From Sphaerosporella brunnea (lineage: Eukaryota; Ascomycota; Pezizomycetes; Pezizales; Pyronemataceae): 64,000 nucleotides of DNA. How positions within the stretch are numbered: position 1 is the stretch's first letter; every line of letters begins with the position of its first letter. Where the stretch lies: contig VXIS01000103.1 of NCBI GenBank assembly GCA_008704415.1, forward strand, positions 62,001 through 126,000, in the 5' to 3' direction. This document shows, piece by piece, positions 1 through 9,108 of this stretch. Below the pieces are notes generated by a model. The model saw nothing but the letters and a program-made list of their open reading frames with translations, had not been told where the DNA came from and made no database searches. The translations under genes and the position numbers were made by a program.

Positions 1-1162
1 GGCCCTTGCCTGAAGAAAACGAACATGAAGTCAATACACATTGCTTATTCGCGTGTTATGTTCACCTAGGAAGCAGCTCTTACCTTTCCCACGTACCAAG
101 TCAACTTGTTCTTCGTCCTTAAATTTGGAGTCCTTTTCGCGGAAATGCTGTCTGACGAGCGACTGCACCATCTCTTTGTGACCGTCTGGTAGGACGAGTA
201 GGTCAAATCCGTCCGAGTCTTTCACCCGATGGATCTCTTTGACATCATCAATGTCAATACACGCTGAAATTTGTCAGCACCATAACCAAACAGTAGTTAG
301 AGTACGACAGCATACCCCACTTCCGGCTTCGGAGGATAAATGCAAAGAGTCGGTGGGTCAGAAGCACGAGTTCATGCTCGCGCAACCCGCTTCCCTCTTT
401 GATAGCCTGTAGAGTTCGGGTGTATATTGCCAAAGCGGGCTGCTCTCGAGTAAACTCCCTCATCCGATTTTGGTCCACATAGGCGTCTCGATGTGAACAC
501 TCGTCACTGCAGCATCCCCGGATATAGCAAGGACGTTGGTGATCGCTGACGGGCTCGGGCCCGTTGCCATCTCCTGTCGGAAATGACTGGATCACTGGCG
601 CCCACCTCACCTCATGCTGTAGAGTTTGCTCAAAGTCGACAACAGCCTGGCTGTCCACCTCTTCCTGTGTATCCAGTGTTACACCGGTAAACTGCACGTG
701 CTTCACTTCCACCAGTTGCATGAAGAGAGCCCCCCGCTTTATGAGGCGAGCGCGTAGATCTTCATAGTCGTTGGCAAAGCGCAGTGGGTAAACGGGAAGT
801 GATCGTATTTCCCGCTCCCCCTCGAATGTCGGGAGCTCAATCACCTTCGAAACGGGGCCCAATAGCTTGCCATTAAAGTCCAGATAAACGCAGTGGAGGA
901 ATACAGGCGTTGCTTCCCACGCTGGGTGTCCAGCGCCCTTCAGGTTGGCATAAGTTGAACGGTGATTTACTCCAGTTATTTGGACAACACGATATGCCTG
1001 CCGTCGATCCGCCGCAAGAACTTCATCGCCGGGTTTGAATAGATGCCATATATCGGAGAAAAATATTTTTGAGATGGAGCCTCCTTGCACTTTCTCTGCT
1101 CGTTGTTTGACATCGTTGTCTATAAATGATACCAAGCAACGGAGATCGTCCAAGAGGTGTTT
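1..1162 (-). pseudogene. DUF7025/AAA ATPase, middle part (3' of the LTR-element insertion; continues off the left edge)
   Basis: This is the second part of a fungal AAA+ ATPase gene. Seen: from 1162 downward the frame encodes typical DUF7025 text (FKPGDEV, VYLDFNGK, LPVYPLRFA, EEVDSQAVVDFE). Two GT-AG introns fit: 264-315 (52 bp) and 10-83 (74 bp). The exon between them (263-84) gives FDLLVLPDGHKEMV and VDLVRGKG, the stretch that directly precedes Walker A in this family. Walker A itself would lie beyond the left edge. If one copy of the 5-bp target duplication and the element at 1163-7068 are removed, the frame joins the part at 7069-8246 without a gap. Known: these proteins are poorly characterised P-loop ATPases, common in filamentous ascomycetes. 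Inferred: inactive at present because of the insertion, but otherwise undamaged. Family call is firm; function is unknown. Confidence 0.85.
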
Positions 1163-1290
1163 TGTCGCGAGGGATCGGGGTTGGTTTGTAGGGGAAAGGT
1201 TGATTGATCAGAAGCGACGCCAGCGGGGAACCTCCAGGTCTATCTAGCTTCCCTCACTAGTCGTCACTCGTACCTATATGTATCCCTACA
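1163..1290 (-). repeat. 3' LTR of the chromovirus
   Basis: 128 bp, starting TGTCGCGAGG and ending CCCTACA on the plus strand. It matches the copy at 6941-7068 base for base on my reading. The element is read on the minus strand, so this is its downstream LTR. Confidence 0.97.
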
Positions 1291-1300
1291 TCACCTCCCC
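1291..1300 (-). promoter_or_regulatory. Polypurine tract next to the 3' LTR
   Basis: On the minus strand the bases immediately before the 3' LTR read GGGGAGGTGA, a purine-rich run in the position expected for the plus-strand primer of reverse transcription. Confidence 0.6.
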
Positions 1301-1348
1301 GATGACAAAAAGAAATCCCCTATCTCCATCCTCTTAGTCCTCCTAATC

Positions 1349-4300
1349 TCAATCCGTTTCCTCCTTCCAATCATCTGCCTCGAAAACCGTGATATCCACC
1401 ACTCCATCTTCTACCTCCATTACCCAAGCTTGCCTCTTCCGTCGTTTGCGGCGGGGCCGTGGTTTTGCCTTCTCGGCTGCCAGTACACGCTGCAACTCCC
1501 CATCCACAGCCTGAAATTCCTGCAGTATCTCCGTTCCACCGCCAGTGAACATCTCCGCTGGCTCCCAAGTTAACACCTCATCGTTCTCCCATTTTACCTC
1601 GTACTCGATCCGTCCACCCTCATCCGGGTTTCGGCGCCATGAGCGAATTTCCTCCACTCCATACTCCGCCTCAGGCGGTGCTTTTGCATGGGCTCGTGTG
1701 ATGCACAGCGCAGGAGCTGGTGCCTGCGGTCGTGAGTGATCGATGGTCGAGGGCTTGAGTGAAGCCACATTCTGAGTGCGTGCTATCTTCCAGTTCTTGG
1801 GCAATAGAACTTCAAATGCATTTTCACCACGCTGCTTCCCAAGCTCAAACTCTCCAATATACTTCTGGTGTAGCACTTTACGGTGGTTATCGGTGTCGGT
1901 GGCATACGTGATTGGTAGGTTCTTTGCGGACAACAGAACTTTATCTCCTTGCTGAAAGGTATGTGGTTGTCGATGCTTATTGGCTTCTGCTACTTGCTGT
2001 TCCTGCGCATGCTGAAGATTTTGTCGCAGTCGACTAAGCGTGTTCACCATCTCTGCTGCAAATGTTCGGCCATCTGCCGGCAAATCCACCCGTCCAGGCC
2101 GACTCCTCAGACCTTCTCTACGGCTCCGTTCTTTTCCAACACTTGCAAGAGCATCAAGTGGCATGCGAGGGACGTAAGAGAGATCAGCTTCAAATGGGGA
2201 CATTTCGATTGACTTCTGCCGGGTTGCGTTGTATGCGAATTCTGCAAGAGCGAGCAGTTGATCCCATTCATCCTGGCGTTCGCCTGCATATGACCTGAGA
2301 TATCGCTCAACAATCGAGTTTGCCTTTTCAGCCTGCCCATCGGTTTGAGGGTGAAATGCTGTTGACATACGGAGCTTGGTATCGAATTCACTCATGAGGG
2401 TCTCCCAGAATGTTGATGTGAATCGTATGTCGCGATCGGACACAATAGCATCTGGGAGTCCATGGTATCGCACATAGTGGTCACGGAAAATCTCAGCAAA
2501 CTTCACAGCGGTCAGGTCCTTCTCCGTGGTCGCAATCCAGTGTGCCCGCTTTGTCAAAGCATCGATAATGGTGATGATGGTGTCATTTCCATCCTTCGTC
2601 ACCGGTAACTTTGTAATGAAATCGATATTAATTCTCCGCCATCTCTCGTCCGGGATATCCAAGGGCTGTAGGAGTCCGTACGGCTTCTGATTTGATGACT
2701 TGGTACGTGCACATGTTGCACAGCCTTGTACATAGCGCTTCACTTCCTGATACATTCGCGGCCAAAAGAACCTTCGAGCAATTGTTTCGTACGTTCTGCT
2801 AAGCCCAAAGTGGCCTCCAATTGCCGCGTCATGTGCCTCTCGAAGAATACGATACTTGACATCTTTTATCTGCGGAATGACCAGACAACCAGTGTGGTTG
2901 TGAATGATCATACCATCATCCAAATGGTAGTGTCGTCCACGAGAGTGCTGCCGGCGAAGGTCGGCCTTGTGCTGTCGCTCCTCTCCTGGTGACCGTTTGC
3001 CAACTGGTTTCGATTCTGGTTGCAAATGATACAAAACATCGCGGCAGTAGGGATCCTCCAAATATCCACGACGGATGCTCTCGAACCATTCCTTGCCATC
3101 TTCAATAGCCAGTTGAAATAGCTCCTCATTTGCCAATGTCTTGCTCGCAGATTTTAAGCGTGGCAGTGGTGGCTCCTTGTAATCTGGACGTCTACTCAGG
3201 GCATCCTGCACGTAGTTCTTTGCTCCCGGTAAATATTCAACATCAAAATCATACTCCATCATATCCTCGAGGGCACGCATCTGACGTTGACTGAGCTTTG
3301 GTTGCTGTAGCATGTGACGTAAGCTGGCGTGATCGGTTGATATTGTTGTGTGGCGGCCCAGTAAGTAGTATCGCCAATGCTTTAGAGCGTCACGGATTGC
3401 AAGAAGTTCCTTGTCGTATGTGGAATAACGTTGTTCCGCACCGTGAAGTTTGCGTGAGAAATAGGCCAGTACCTTCTCCTCAAAGCTTTGGCCGTCATCA
3501 TCCGTTTGCTGTAACTGTCGTAGCGTGGCACCAATGCCAAAATCTGAAGCATCTGTTCGAACAAGGAATTCACTGTTTCCAGCCTCCGGTAGTGCCAGAC
3601 AGGGTTCTGACGTTAGTACTTCCTTAAGATCCGCCATAGCCTGCTCCAGCCTCGCCCAATTCTCAGTGTTGGCCACATGCGCACGGAATTCATGCTTGCT
3701 CATATTGAGGACTTCGAAGAACGGTAAAGCCTTTATGGCAAACTTGGGTACGAACTTGCGGTATGCTCCTGCAAGGCCCAGGAAGATCCGAGCGTCCTTA
3801 GGTGATTGAATCATTGGCCAGCTGGCAATTGACTTGATCTTGTCTTCCGTCAGACGGATACCCTTGCCATCAATGTGGAAGCCAACAAAGTCAGTTTCCT
3901 GATGACCAAATGCGCATTTCTTGTCCTTCAGACGGAATCCATTCTTCCGCAGCGTATCCAGGACTGCTTTTACATGCCACTCATGTTCCTCCATTGTTGT
4001 TGAGAATATCAGAATATCGTCAATAAAAACCACGCAGTATGCCTTGTGAGGTGCAAGCAGCTCAGTGACCATTCGCATAAACCAGGCCGGTGCCGTGGCT
4101 ATACCTTGCGGTATAACAAGCCATTCCCACAGACCGTCTGGGCCGACAAATGCAGTCTTTTCAATATCTTCTGGAGCGACACGATTCTGTGAGTATCCGC
4201 TCCAAAAGTCCATTTTTGAAAAGAACTTCTTGCCCTGAAGTTTATCGATGAGTTCCTCTGGTAGTGGTAGTGGAAATCGATCCTTGATGGTAATTGCATT

Positions 4301-5386
4301 GAGTGCCCGATAGTCGATTACCATACGTAGTTCCCCAGGCGCTCTACCTGGTTTGGGAACAAACAACACTGGAGCTGCATAGGGTGAGCGACTGCGTCGG
4401 ATATGTCGTTTGCTGCTGAATAGCTTTGTCTGCCGCTTATACTCATCCCATGCTGCTGGGGTAAGGCGGTATGGAGCTCGGTATGGGGCTTGAGATCCAG
4501 GAACCAGTCGTATACGGAAATCGCCAAACTTAGGTCGGTGTGGGGGCAGCCCTTCTGGTTCCTTAAAGAGGTCGGCGTACTCCTTGCGAATCTTGGCATC
4601 CATAAGACTTGGACTTTCCACTTGATTCAACTCAGTTGCAAATAGCTCGTGAATGGTCTTTGCTGCTTCCAAACTTGCCAGGCGGCGTGTTCGCGCTGAA
4701 ACAGGCTCCGTGCGACGTGAAGAGTAATACTCTCGGCATGCGGTTGTTGGTATCGCCATGTCCTTGTACTCCCTTTCACCAGGTGGATCAATGTATGCAA
4801 CCACCTGCTCAACAACCATGAGCTCGATGCCATCCTCTCGTTCTTCTCCTTTTTCCTTCTCCTCCTCCGAAATGCCACCTTCTCGTCCAACACCTCTCAC
4901 CAGGCCGCGGAGGCGAACAGCTTCGATTCCGCCCACCGGATGAATTGTGATGACGTTGGTGGTATGATTGATATCATGCTTGATCTCCTCCATCCAATCT
5001 TTGCCAAAGATTATGTCGTATTTCACCAGATTGTATAGTGTGAACCAACCTGAGTATTTGAAACGACCGAATGCGATCTTTAGCTTCACTTGCACTCGCG
5101 GCAGGTTTTCCACCTTCCCAGCTGACGTGAGTTCCATATTTCCACGGTTGCGTCTCTCCATCTTCTCTCCTGCCGCTGCTTCAATTGCCTCCACCATTGA
5201 TGGTGTAACAAATTTATGGCTTGCTCCACCATCCATCAACGAATATGCTGTAGCCACTCTCTTCTCTTCGCGACTTAGAACCGGCAAATTGAAACGTAGT
5301 AGATTAGCTGAATCTCCATCAACTATGCTAAGCTCCATTTTGACCGATCCGTGGGCTGTCGTGCGCGTGGCGGCAGCCCAAGTCAA
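1349..5386 (-). CDS. pol: Pol polyprotein of Ty3/gypsy chromovirus
   Basis: About 1340 residues with every Pol domain. The aspartic protease region (residues ~45-160) has MDGGAS where D-S/T-G is usual. The reverse transcriptase (~280-560) has the catalytic box FIDD at ~454-457, a variant of F/YVDD. RNase H starts at FLVRTDASDFG (~607). The integrase zinc domain (H..H..C..C, GHFGLSRTY / CATC) is followed by the DDE core, with HPQTDGQAEKAN near its third acidic residue. The C-terminal chromodomain (YEVKWENDEVLTWEPAEMF, ~1260-1285) should guide integration to chromatin. The frame opens at a TTG overlapping the gag stop and has no ATG before residue 17, so translation by -1 frameshifting from gag at the T5 run (see findings) is likelier than independent initiation. 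Confidence 0.95.
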   Translation of the reverse strand: MTWAAATRTTAHGSVKMELSIVDGDSANLLRFNLPVLSREEKRVATAYSLMDGGASHKFVTPSMVEAIEAAAGEKMERRNRGNMELTSAGKVENLPRVQVKLKIAFGRFKYSGWFTLYNLVKYDIIFGKDWMEEIKHDINHTTNVITIHPVGGIEAVRLRGLVRGVGREGGISEEEKEKGEEREDGIELMVVEQVVAYIDPPGEREYKDMAIPTTACREYYSSRRTEPVSARTRRLASLEAAKTIHELFATELNQVESPSLMDAKIRKEYADLFKEPEGLPPHRPKFGDFRIRLVPGSQAPYRAPYRLTPAAWDEYKRQTKLFSSKRHIRRSRSPYAAPVLFVPKPGRAPGELRMVIDYRALNAITIKDRFPLPLPEELIDKLQGKKFFSKMDFWSGYSQNRVAPEDIEKTAFVGPDGLWEWLVIPQGIATAPAWFMRMVTELLAPHKAYCVVFIDDILIFSTTMEEHEWHVKAVLDTLRKNGFRLKDKKCAFGHQETDFVGFHIDGKGIRLTEDKIKSIASWPMIQSPKDARIFLGLAGAYRKFVPKFAIKALPFFEVLNMSKHEFRAHVANTENWARLEQAMADLKEVLTSEPCLALPEAGNSEFLVRTDASDFGIGATLRQLQQTDDDGQSFEEKVLAYFSRKLHGAEQRYSTYDKELLAIRDALKHWRYYLLGRHTTISTDHASLRHMLQQPKLSQRQMRALEDMMEYDFDVEYLPGAKNYVQDALSRRPDYKEPPLPRLKSASKTLANEELFQLAIEDGKEWFESIRRGYLEDPYCRDVLYHLQPESKPVGKRSPGEERQHKADLRRQHSRGRHYHLDDGMIIHNHTGCLVIPQIKDVKYRILREAHDAAIGGHFGLSRTYETIARRFFWPRMYQEVKRYVQGCATCARTKSSNQKPYGLLQPLDIPDERWRRINIDFITKLPVTKDGNDTIITIIDALTKRAHWIATTEKDLTAVKFAEIFRDHYVRYHGLPDAIVSDRDIRFTSTFWETLMSEFDTKLRMSTAFHPQTDGQAEKANSIVERYLRSYAGERQDEWDQLLALAEFAYNATRQKSIEMSPFEADLSYVPRMPLDALASVGKERSRREGLRSRPGRVDLPADGRTFAAEMVNTLSRLRQNLQHAQEQQVAEANKHRQPHTFQQGDKVLLSAKNLPITYATDTDNHRKVLHQKYIGEFELGKQRGENAFEVLLPKNWKIARTQNVASLKPSTIDHSRPQAPAPALCITRAHAKAPPEAEYGVEEIRSWRRNPDEGGRIEYEVKWENDEVLTWEPAEMFTGGGTEILQEFQAVDGELQRVLAAEKAKPRPRRKRRKRQAWVMEVEDGVVDITVFEADDWKEETD

Positions 5387-6825
5387 AAATCCACCTCCTT
5401 ATCCTCCAACGCATACAGCTTGCCATCCCGGACCTCGCCAATTATGCGTCCACCCATCGCCTTATCCTTCGTCTGCTTTTCTTTCTTTTCCTTATCGTCA
5501 TCCTCAAGCTGGTTGACTTGGCTGTTTCCCCCACGGCCACGTCCACTATAGCCACTACGGCCACCATATCCGCTATATCCGCCACGTCCCCCACGGCCTT
5601 CTCCATTATATCCTCCACGGCCACGGCCACGACTTGGCAGGCCACCACCAGGCTTGTAATCGTCGGGAGTGCCGCACTGGTAAGAATGATGGCCATATCC
5701 GCCGCACTTGAAACACTTCTCGCGGTCCTGTCCCTGTCCTCGTCCGCGACCGCGACCACAAATGCTTACTGCATCCAATTCCATTGGGGTCGGTCCAGTG
5801 GCCACAGTTGAAGTAGTCAGGACTGCAGGGGTTGAAGAGGGAATAGAGGTAGCCGTAGGGGTTGCCGTTGAGGGTAGGTTTGAGCGGTTCGACTCAGCGT
5901 TCTCCACGATAGTCATCAGGTCATCCAGATACATGGTCTTGTGCTCACGGTGGAGGGTAGCCATCATCGACTGGTAAATTGTTTCCTCCCGCGCAGTAAG
6001 TTTCTTGATGTAGAGGGCAAAGGCGCGTCCACCTTTCTGCTCTGTTTGTTGATAAACTCCGAGCATCTTAGCGATTCCCAGAAAGGCATGATGGAAAGCA
6101 TATGCCGTAGTGTACTTCTTCCTCTGCATTTTCTCCAGCTCGGTCCACAGGTCCTCCGTAGCTCCCGTTGGCGAGAATCGATGAACCATCATGTCCGCAA
6201 ACTCATTGAAGGTAAAGGGGAATCCATTGTTCCGGGCATCGTCATATGTAGTGTTGTGATTATCCTCCAAGACCACCAGCTGCAACCAGTTCATTGGCTC
6301 ATCCGCAAACCAACCGGTCGCATATTCGATGAGTGAGTTGGAATCGGCTGTCGAGATTGTAGGTCGAAGGCGCATCACAGTGCCAGCAAGGCGAACCTTC
6401 TGAATGAACGTCACCACCAACTTGTGATCGAGTTCCCCCTCAAATGCCGTGAGAGCGATTGCCTTCAGCTGCTGCTTCTGATTATAATCAGGATCAAGAC
6501 GATTGGGTCGCTGCGCAGCAGCAGGAATTGCGGGACCTGGAATTGAAGGTGGTGTATACTGTCGTGCCTGCTGTTGCGGCTGCTGTTGTGGCTGCTGCTG
6601 TTGCTGCAGCTGAGCCAGTGCGCTTCGCAATTCTGCTAGTTGTCGATTGTGGTCCGCCTGAACCTTACCAAGTCGCCGCTCGTACTCCTCCTGCGCAGCT
6701 CTCATCTGACTGTTGTGTTCAGCCTGAAACATCGCCATCGCAGAGGGGTCAATCTGAGCGGGCATCTGGGGCATCCACGGGTTGCCAGGTGGTTCGAGTT
6801 CGTCAATCCCACCGCCGAAGTCCAT
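5383..6825 (-). CDS. gag: Gag protein of Ty3/gypsy chromovirus
   Basis: Capsid/nucleocapsid protein of about 480 residues starting at ATG 6825 (MDFGGGIDELEPPGNPW). Open frame without ATG extends upstream to the LTR. N-terminal half: a glutamine-rich coiled segment, then the retrotransposon gag domain (FADDMMVHRFSPTG-like region, WTELEKMQRKKYTTAYAF). C-terminal part: a CCHC knuckle of exact spacing C-x2-C-x4-H-x4-C (CFKCGGYGHHSYQC), flanked by RG/GR-rich RNA-binding repeats (RGRGRGGYNGEGRGGRGG). The stop at 5383-5385 overlaps the pol frame, which lies at -1. Confidence 0.93.
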   Translation of the reverse strand: MDFGGGIDELEPPGNPWMPQMPAQIDPSAMAMFQAEHNSQMRAAQEEYERRLGKVQADHNRQLAELRSALAQLQQQQQPQQQPQQQARQYTPPSIPGPAIPAAAQRPNRLDPDYNQKQQLKAIALTAFEGELDHKLVVTFIQKVRLAGTVMRLRPTISTADSNSLIEYATGWFADEPMNWLQLVVLEDNHNTTYDDARNNGFPFTFNEFADMMVHRFSPTGATEDLWTELEKMQRKKYTTAYAFHHAFLGIAKMLGVYQQTEQKGGRAFALYIKKLTAREETIYQSMMATLHREHKTMYLDDLMTIVENAESNRSNLPSTATPTATSIPSSTPAVLTTSTVATGPTPMELDAVSICGRGRGRGQGQDREKCFKCGGYGHHSYQCGTPDDYKPGGGLPSRGRGRGGYNGEGRGGRGGYSGYGGRSGYSGRGRGGNSQVNQLEDDDKEKKEKQTKDKAMGGRIIGEVRDGKLYALEDKEVDF

Positions 6826-6925
6826 TGTCGATCGCGTCGCTTGGTGTCTCGTTGTCGGTTGCTTTGCTTTACTCAGACGCGCGTAGGGAACGTTACAAGG
6901 TAACGAGGTACGTCTGTCCGAGTAA

Positions 6926-6938
6926 GGTGCTGCTACCA
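6926..6938 (-). other. Primer binding site of the chromovirus
   Basis: On the minus strand the 5' LTR is followed by TT and then TGGTAGCAGCACC, complementary in form to a tRNA 3' end (TGG plus acceptor stem). Initiator tRNA-Met primes many fungal Ty3 elements and its 3' end is similar, but I cannot confirm which tRNA of this genome matches. Confidence 0.6.
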
Positions 6939-6940
6939 AA

Positions 6941-7068
6941 TGTCGCGAGGGATCGGGGTTGGTTTGTAGGGGAAAGGTTGATTGATCAGAAGCGACGCCA
7001 GCGGGGAACCTCCAGGTCTATCTAGCTTCCCTCACTAGTCGTCACTCGTACCTATATGTATCCCTACA
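6941..7068 (-). repeat. 5' LTR of the chromovirus
   Basis: 128 bp, identical to 1163-1290. It is the upstream LTR because the element is transcribed on the minus strand. It is bounded on the right by the target duplication TGTTT at 7069-7073. Confidence 0.97.
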
Positions 7069-8246
7069 TGTTTCTTGTCAGTGTTCGAGGGAAATTCTTC
7101 CTCTCCATTCTCCCGGCTGGTCTCTGGGATCTTGAAACGTTCGTTTTGGCTTGTTGGGGTCGTGTTGTGCTTGTTCTCGTTCGCCGGAGTCGCTGCGTCG
7201 TCGTTCGATAATTTCCCACCATCTTTATTATCGGCAAACATATTCTCCAATTTTTTGAGCCATTCCCGGATCTCTTCTTCGTAGTAAATCAAGGCTCTGT
7301 AGGGTCTAAACATGATAACAGGAGAGTCATCAACCGTGATTGCTTCACCATGGATCATTTCCAAGATCCGGATGAGCGGCAACGAGTTGATGCGGATACG
7401 TTCGGCCAACTGTCCATGTCCGCCAGCCGATGCGTTCACAGTATCTTTTGGTTCCTGCAGGCTTTCCAGACTCGGAATCGCATCCTCCTTCCATGCGTTG
7501 GCCGAGACCTTCGGATTGGTGCCGGTTGTCCCACGTCTATTCGGTTTCTGAAACTGGATCATTGGCTCTCCGACAAGAACATCCAGAGTGCATTCTTCTC
7601 CTGGAACGGGTGGGGCCTTGAACCGTTCCCATCGGACTCGGTTCAATCGTGGAATTGCACGCCCGAAGGTCGGGGGCTCGACAGGTGGCTCGACAAGAAC
7701 AGGTGGCGGCGGCTCCACTGTGGGTTCCACTTTCTCTGCTGCTTCAATCACTGCGAGTCTGCTCTCCAGAAAGAGGAGGCGATCTTCCACAAGTTTGACG
7801 TAGTCCCTGTACTGCCTGAGGCGTCTTGGTGCTTGCTTGAGCCTCTCCTCCAACGATAGCTTATTTCTATCACGCACGTACTGAGTTCCGTTCGTATGGT
7901 AATCCATTTCGGCGTCTGGAGCAAGAGAACCATCGCTGAGATCGCCATCATCGTCTGAATCCTCGATTTTATCATTTCCATCGCCCTCGCCAATGCTGTC
8001 AGGACCAGAAACGACTTCGCCTGGAACCGCATCTGGATCCTGTCCATTTGGGAGTAGTTGGGGTTGCTGATTATCCGCAAAATCCTCTGCCTCTAGGTGG
8101 AGAGTGCCGGCTTGTTCCACGTTCGGGATGCCATCTGCAGAGACGGTGGTCTTTGCTGTAGTGATCGCTAAACCGGTTGACGATGCAGAATCCGCATATG
8201 CGGTGGTCTTACTTGCGGACGGGTCGACGCACGCTGACTCGGACAT
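7069..8246 (-). pseudogene. DUF7025/AAA ATPase, N-terminal part (5' of the LTR-element insertion)
   Basis: N-terminal ~390 residues of the AAA ATPase whose continuation is at 1-1162. The chosen start is ATG 8246 (MSESACVDPS); the frame is open further up, but that stretch is not protein-like. An acidic, low-complexity region is followed by a coiled coil (LEERLKQAPRRLRQYRDYVK, then VEDRLLFLESRLAVIEAAE). Next come the family signatures RIRINSLPLIRILEMI and MFRPYRALIYYEEEIREWL, then an Asn/Asp-rich linker. The frame runs straight into the 5' LTR and stops there. Removing the element and one TGTTT restores an uninterrupted frame. A second, older AAA gene of this family lies at 40.7-45.4 kb. Confidence 0.88.
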
Positions 8247-9108
8247 GTCGAGCGAGAGAGGTATGAAGGGACTCACAGCAGGAGGAAGTGAGCGGCGATG
8301 AACGAAGTGCTGAAGCTGACCGAAAGACGGCGAAGAGAAATTCCAGGTACTTATATCACAATAGAGCCCATCCGCCCTCCCAAAAGGAACGCTGAAGGTG
8401 AAGCAAAATGTCTTACTATGGCGAAGATGGTTGGGCTCATCTGCAGGCAAGGCTGCAAGAACAATCTTCACCAATCCCTGAGAGAATTGACGGAAGCTGC
8501 AGCTGACCGATCACATTTCTCGAGCTCAAGATGATCAAGATATAGCAGTTACCATTCATAGTTTAGATTGATGGTCTGCGGGGAGAAACTCGAGAGCCCC
8601 TCAAAGATCTGCACGGTAGATATAAATTCTACTCGGAGAGGGAAGCGAAGATTAGAAAACTACAGGGATTCTGAATCAGCCCGATGAGTCAGTATAGTGA
8701 ACACAATTAAGGAGGGTATAAATGCCAATACGGTTTTCTGTGCATTTATATCGTTTATATCGGTCGATAGGGCGCTTATTTTCCATTTCCGATTGAAACT
8801 TCCATACCACATCCTTCGATGACTGCATACTGCTGTGTGACCTTCTGACGCCAGGCATCGACGGCCAGGGCGCAATACCCCGCACCGCAGTTCCCCGCTG
8901 CAAACGCTGTAACAAAGTTTTTCTCGAGAGAAGCGGTTTTCTCTTTCCACGGGAAACACAGTCCAGCTACAATTTGAAACGCACAGAACGAGCTGACAAA
9001 TTATAAAGATAAGGTCTAGACGTCTGCATTTCTACGATCGTCCCAACACTGGGTTCCGGTGATTCTACTACTCCCGTTATCACTCGCGATCGTGAGGACG
9101 CCAAAACC
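8247..9108. promoter_or_regulatory. Divergent intergenic region between the AAA gene and the DUF7708 gene
   Basis: 862 bp with no open frame that looks like protein. It must hold the start regions of both flanking genes. An AT-rich GATATAAATTC at about 8624 is TATA-like, but nothing ties it to either gene. Confidence 0.4.

Larger units (their letters stand above)
1163..7068 (-). mobile_element. Complete Ty3/gypsy chromovirus (LTR retrotransposon)
   Basis: A 5906-bp element with TG...CA ends and two LTRs of 128 bp that I find identical. It is flanked by a perfect 5-bp target duplication (TGTTT at 1158-1162 and 7069-7073). It encodes Gag with a CCHC knuckle and Pol in the order protease, reverse transcriptase, RNase H, integrase, chromodomain, which is the Ty3/gypsy chromovirus order. 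A primer binding site lies next to the 5' LTR and a purine tract next to the 3' LTR. All reading frames are open. Inferred: a very recent, probably still active insertion, sitting inside an AAA ATPase gene. Confidence 0.97.

Noticed and set aside
1163..7068. RIP (C-to-T) inactivation of the LTR element
   Set aside because: The frames are open and the LTRs identical, so there is no sign of RIP in this copy.
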